From Solicola gregarius (GTDB lineage Bacteria; Actinomycetota; Actinomycetes; Propionibacteriales; Nocardioidaceae): 64,000 nucleotides of DNA. The notes below the pieces were generated by a model that had not been told where the DNA came from, searched no databases, and saw only the letters and a list, made by a program, of their open reading frames with translations. Location of the stretch: contig NZ_CP094970.1 in NCBI RefSeq assembly GCF_025790165.1, forward strand, positions 2,976,001 to 3,040,000, read 5' to 3'. Below are positions 61,434 to 64,000 of this stretch, piece after piece. Made by a program: the position numbers and the translations under genes. Every line of letters starts with the position of its first letter. The first letter of the stretch is position 1.

Positions 61434-62189
61434 ATGCGCGATCTCACGTACCCGTCGGTGATCCGGACGGCCAAGGTGGCGTTCCGGCTGCTCGGGCTGA
61501 AGTTCCAGATGACCGGCACCGAGCACGTTCCGCGCACCGGCGGCGCGATCCTGGCGATGAACCACGTCAGCTATGTCGACTTCATCTTCGGCGGTCTCGC
61601 GGCGCATCCCAGCAAGCGGCTGGTGCGGTTCATGGCGAAGCGCGAGGTGTTCGACCACCGGATCGCCGGGCCGGTCATGCGGTCGATGCACCACATCTCC
61701 GTCGACCGGGCCGACGGGATCGCGTCGTACCGCGAGGGTGTCGAGTACGCGCGGCGCGGCGAGATCGTCGGCGTCTTCCCCGAAGCGACGATCAGCCGCT
61801 CGATGGAGCTCAAGGAGTTCAAGACCGGCGCGGTACGAATGGCCGCCGAGGCGGGCGTGCCGGTGCTCCCGATGGTGCTCTGGGGCACGCAGCTGATCAT
61901 GACCAAGGACCATCCACGCGACCTGTCCCGCGGCAAGACCCTCGCGTTGCACGTCGGTGAGCCGATCGTGCCCGACGCCGACGACCCGGTCGGCGAGACC
62001 GCGCGCGTACGTGAGGCGATGAGCGCCCTGCTGGACAACGCGATCCGTGCGTACCCGGTCGCGCCCGAGGGCCAATGGTGGGCTCCCGCGGCGTACGGAG
62101 GCACCGCGCCGACACCGGCAGAGGCGCAGCGGCTCGACCGGGAGGAGAAGCGCCGGCGCGCGGAACGCAAGGCGGCTTCGGCGACCTGA
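61434..62189 (+). CDS. 1-acylglycerol-3-phosphate O-acyltransferase (PlsC-like)
   Basis: A 251-residue membrane-associated acyltransferase. The catalytic H-x4-D motif is in NHVSYVDF and the second block is FPEATISRS, in place of the common FPEGT. It probably makes phosphatidic acid or a related lipid. TACGCT ends exactly six bases before the ATG. The C-terminal 40 residues are rich in charged residues. Confidence 0.85.
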   Translation: MRDLTYPSVIRTAKVAFRLLGLKFQMTGTEHVPRTGGAILAMNHVSYVDFIFGGLAAHPSKRLVRFMAKREVFDHRIAGPVMRSMHHISVDRADGIASYREGVEYARRGEIVGVFPEATISRSMELKEFKTGAVRMAAEAGVPVLPMVLWGTQLIMTKDHPRDLSRGKTLALHVGEPIVPDADDPVGETARVREAMSALLDNAIRAYPVAPEGQWWAPAAYGGTAPTPAEAQRLDREEKRRRAERKAASAT

Positions 62190-62280
62190 CGATGCGTCTG
62201 GCCCGGGTCACAGATAGTGACATCCGCGCCGGCCACGGTTAGGGTCCTGCTCGACCGGCTACACGCCTCGAGGAGGACCC

Positions 62281-63855
62281 ATGTCAGAGTCCAACCCGAT
62301 CGGTCGCGCCGCGACGTACCGCACCTTCGACGAGGTGCAGGAGACGTTGAGTCCGGCCGAGCAACGCTTCGAGCGCGGCCGCCGCACGATCGGTCTGATC
62401 GCCGGCCCCCTCGTGGGGATCGTCGTGTACCTCCTGTGCGCGCCGCTGGACGCGCCGCAGCAGCGCCTCGCCGGCATCCTCAGCTTCGTCATCATCTACT
62501 GGATCTCCGAGGCGATTCCGATCCCGGTGACGTCGATGCTCGCGATGTGCCTGATCGTGGTGACGAACGTCGCGCCGGCGGACGACGTCTTCGCGCTGTT
62601 CGGGAACTCGACGCTCTTCGTGTTCATCGGCGGGTTCATCATCGCGGAGTCGATGCGCAAACACGGGCTCGACCGGCGATTCGCGTTCGCGATGCTGAAG
62701 CTGCCGTGGGTCGGCGACTCGACCGTTCGCATCATCGTCGTGTTCGGCGTCATCACCGCGTTGTTGAGCGGATTCGTGTCGAATACGGCGACCGCCGCGA
62801 TGATGATGCCGATCGCTGCCGGCATGGTCGGGTTCCTGGCCAACCTCCTCGTCACCCAGTCGGGCGAGCATGCGGATCCCAACCGCTTGCGCTTCGCGAC
62901 CGCGCTGATGCTCATGACCGCGTACGGCGCGAGCGTGGGCGGACTGCTCACGCCGGTCGGCAGCCCGCCGAACCTGATCGGCCGCGAGTTCATCGAGCAG
63001 AACACCGACGAGTCGATCCCGTTCTTCACCTGGATGGTGCTCGCGTTCCCGCTGGTCGTCCTGATGTTCCTTGCGCTGTGCTTCCTGCTCGTCCGGTTGA
63101 ACAAGCCCGAGGCCAAGCGGATCGAAGGCGTCGAGCAGTACGTACGCGACGAACACGCGAAGCTCGGCACGATGGGCGCCGGCGGGCGCAACACCCTGAT
63201 CGCGTTCGGTGTCGCGGTCGCCTTGTGGGTGTTCCCCGGCGTGGTCGCGTTGTTCACCGGCGGCGAGGGCGAGTTCTACGACGAGGTCGCCGCGCACCTC
63301 GACGAGGGTGCGGTCGCGATCATCGCCGCCAGTCTGTTGTTCGTGCTGCCGATCGACTGGTCGCGACGCAAGTTCACCATCACCTGGAACGACGCCGCCC
63401 GCATCGACTGGGGAACGATCCTGCTGTTCGGCTCGGGAATCGCGCTCGGCGGGCTGCTCGGCTCGACCGGGCTCGCGAAGACGATGGGTGACGAGATCAG
63501 CGACCTACTGGGAGTTTCGTCCCTGCTCGGCCTGACGATCCTCGCGACGGTGATCGCCGTGGTCATCAGCGAGACGACGAGCAACACGGCCAGCGTCGGC
63601 GTCGTCGTACCGATCATCATCCCGCTCGCCGACGCAGCCGGCGTCAACCCGGTGATCCCTGCCCTGGCCGCGGTCTTCGGTGCCTCGTTCGGCTTTATGC
63701 TGCCGGTGTCGACGCCGCCGAACGCGATCGTCTACGGCACCGGCATGGTGCCGATCACCAAGATGGTGCGCTCGGGCATCGTGTTCGACCTGGTCGGCAT
63801 CGTGATCATCGTCGCGGGCGTGATGGGCATGGCGACCCTGCTCGACCTCGGCTGA
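62281..63855 (+). CDS. DASS family (SLC13) dicarboxylate:Na+ symporter
   Basis: A 524-residue transporter for C4-dicarboxylates or related anions. The two SNT motifs that bind sodium and carboxylate are present: SNTATAAMMMP near residue 170 and SNTASVGVVVP near residue 440. About eleven hydrophobic helices. CGAGGAGG lies before the ATG at 62281. The N-terminal 35 residues are hydrophilic. Confidence 0.88.
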   Translation: MSESNPIGRAATYRTFDEVQETLSPAEQRFERGRRTIGLIAGPLVGIVVYLLCAPLDAPQQRLAGILSFVIIYWISEAIPIPVTSMLAMCLIVVTNVAPADDVFALFGNSTLFVFIGGFIIAESMRKHGLDRRFAFAMLKLPWVGDSTVRIIVVFGVITALLSGFVSNTATAAMMMPIAAGMVGFLANLLVTQSGEHADPNRLRFATALMLMTAYGASVGGLLTPVGSPPNLIGREFIEQNTDESIPFFTWMVLAFPLVVLMFLALCFLLVRLNKPEAKRIEGVEQYVRDEHAKLGTMGAGGRNTLIAFGVAVALWVFPGVVALFTGGEGEFYDEVAAHLDEGAVAIIAASLLFVLPIDWSRRKFTITWNDAARIDWGTILLFGSGIALGGLLGSTGLAKTMGDEISDLLGVSSLLGLTILATVIAVVISETTSNTASVGVVVPIIIPLADAAGVNPVIPALAAVFGASFGFMLPVSTPPNAIVYGTGMVPITKMVRSGIVFDLVGIVIIVAGVMGMATLLDLG

Positions 63856-63871
63856 CCCGGGGACTTCGCCC

Positions 63872-63968
63872 CGCGGATTACCATGGGCCCATGGTAATCC
63901 GCGCCGCTACCCAGCAAACTTGGTACGTAGCGGCGCAGTTTGCTATGGGCCCATGGTAATCCGCGGGG
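63872..63968. repeat. Nested palindromes upstream of the last gene
   Basis: 63872-63903 is a perfect 32-bp palindrome with core TTACCATG-GGCC-CATGGTAA. The right half recurs at 63947-63968, so the left arm can pair with either copy. Between them GCGCCGCTAC (63901-63910) pairs with GTAGCGGCGC (63927-63936), and AGCAAACT (63913-63920) with AGTTTGCT (63937-63944); the last two stems are interleaved. Confidence 0.75.
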
Positions 63969-63980
63969 TAAAGTGAGCCG

Positions 63981-64000
63981 GTGCGATTTCTTCCGGAGCC
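63981..64000 (+). CDS. Start of a gene cut by the window edge
   Basis: GTG at 63981 begins VRFLPE and runs off the end. TAAAGT (63969-63974) lies exactly six bases before it, the leaderless pattern seen at several genes here. The palindrome copies overlap or abut this promoter. Product unknown from six codons. Confidence 0.4.

Overview
The window is high-GC actinobacterial chromosome. Most starts are ATG or GTG, many promoters look leaderless, there is a mycothiol-type DsbA reductase, and the gene order (infA-rpmJ-rpsM-rpsK-rpsD-rpoA-rplQ...truA; rplM-rpsI-glmM...coaA/glmS-acpS-nnr-alr-tsaE-tsaB-rimI) fits Propionibacteriales, most likely a Nocardioidaceae-type organism. That placement is inference from gene order and style. 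I see no rRNA, tRNA, phage, insertion sequence or CRISPR.

Region 1 (1-23447) is a nutrient-scavenging island that looks like ectoine/hydroxyectoine catabolism. It holds an MHS symporter, a class III transaminase (DoeD-like) divergent from an aldehyde dehydrogenase (DoeC-like), a sulfatase, a HepT/MNT toxin-antitoxin pair, a FadR-type GntR regulator with an EutA-like protein, and two complete Ehu-like ABC importers. These are followed by an operon of EutA-like protein, M24 ectoine-hydrolase-like protein (DoeA/EutD), fold-type-I aminotransferase and M20 deacetylase. A divergent operon carries a D-2-hydroxyacid dehydrogenase, an amidase and a DUF3830 protein. One palindrome, ATTGTYGACAAT, stands at four promoters of this island, with a one-mismatch copy before the symporter. 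In three cases it covers the -35 box (TTGACA). The island therefore appears to be one regulon of the encoded GntR protein. Proposed flow: import, ring opening by the M24 enzyme to N-acetyl-diaminobutyrate, deacetylation (M20), transamination to aspartate semialdehyde, oxidation to aspartate.

Region 2 (23448-33600) is the infA to rplQ ribosomal/RNA polymerase operon, then two tandem secreted paralogues, an RsmC-like methyltransferase, truA with a repeat-encoded N-terminal extension, and secreted hydrolases. Region 3 (33601-42241) has an ABC-F protein, small regulators and enzymes, a MarR/DsbA divergon, an MFS exporter, two tandem unknown proteins and citrate synthase. Region 4 (42242-58799) is rplM-rpsI-glmM, Nudix and GNAT proteins, VapBC, a beta-lactamase-family hydrolase, a MerR/SDR pair, then the cell-wall/cofactor run coaA/glmS-acpS-nnr-alr-hydrolase-(GNAT-TsaE)-tsaB-rimI. 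Region 5 (58800-64000) has a secreted CocE-type hydrolase, a stand-alone WYL protein back-to-back with an acyltransferase, a DASS-family carrier, and the first codons of another gene.

Four sequence-level signals stand out. (1) The GntR operator set. (2) A 57-bp (19-codon) dispersed repeat translated into the ends of three unrelated proteins. (3) A TTACCATG-N4-CATGGTAA palindrome at the same distance upstream of the infA and rplM promoters, and again before the last gene. (4) Many long intergenic hairpins, several of which belong to recognisable families. A TAnnnT box followed by exactly 6-7 bases and a start codon recurs at about a dozen genes and points to leaderless mRNAs.
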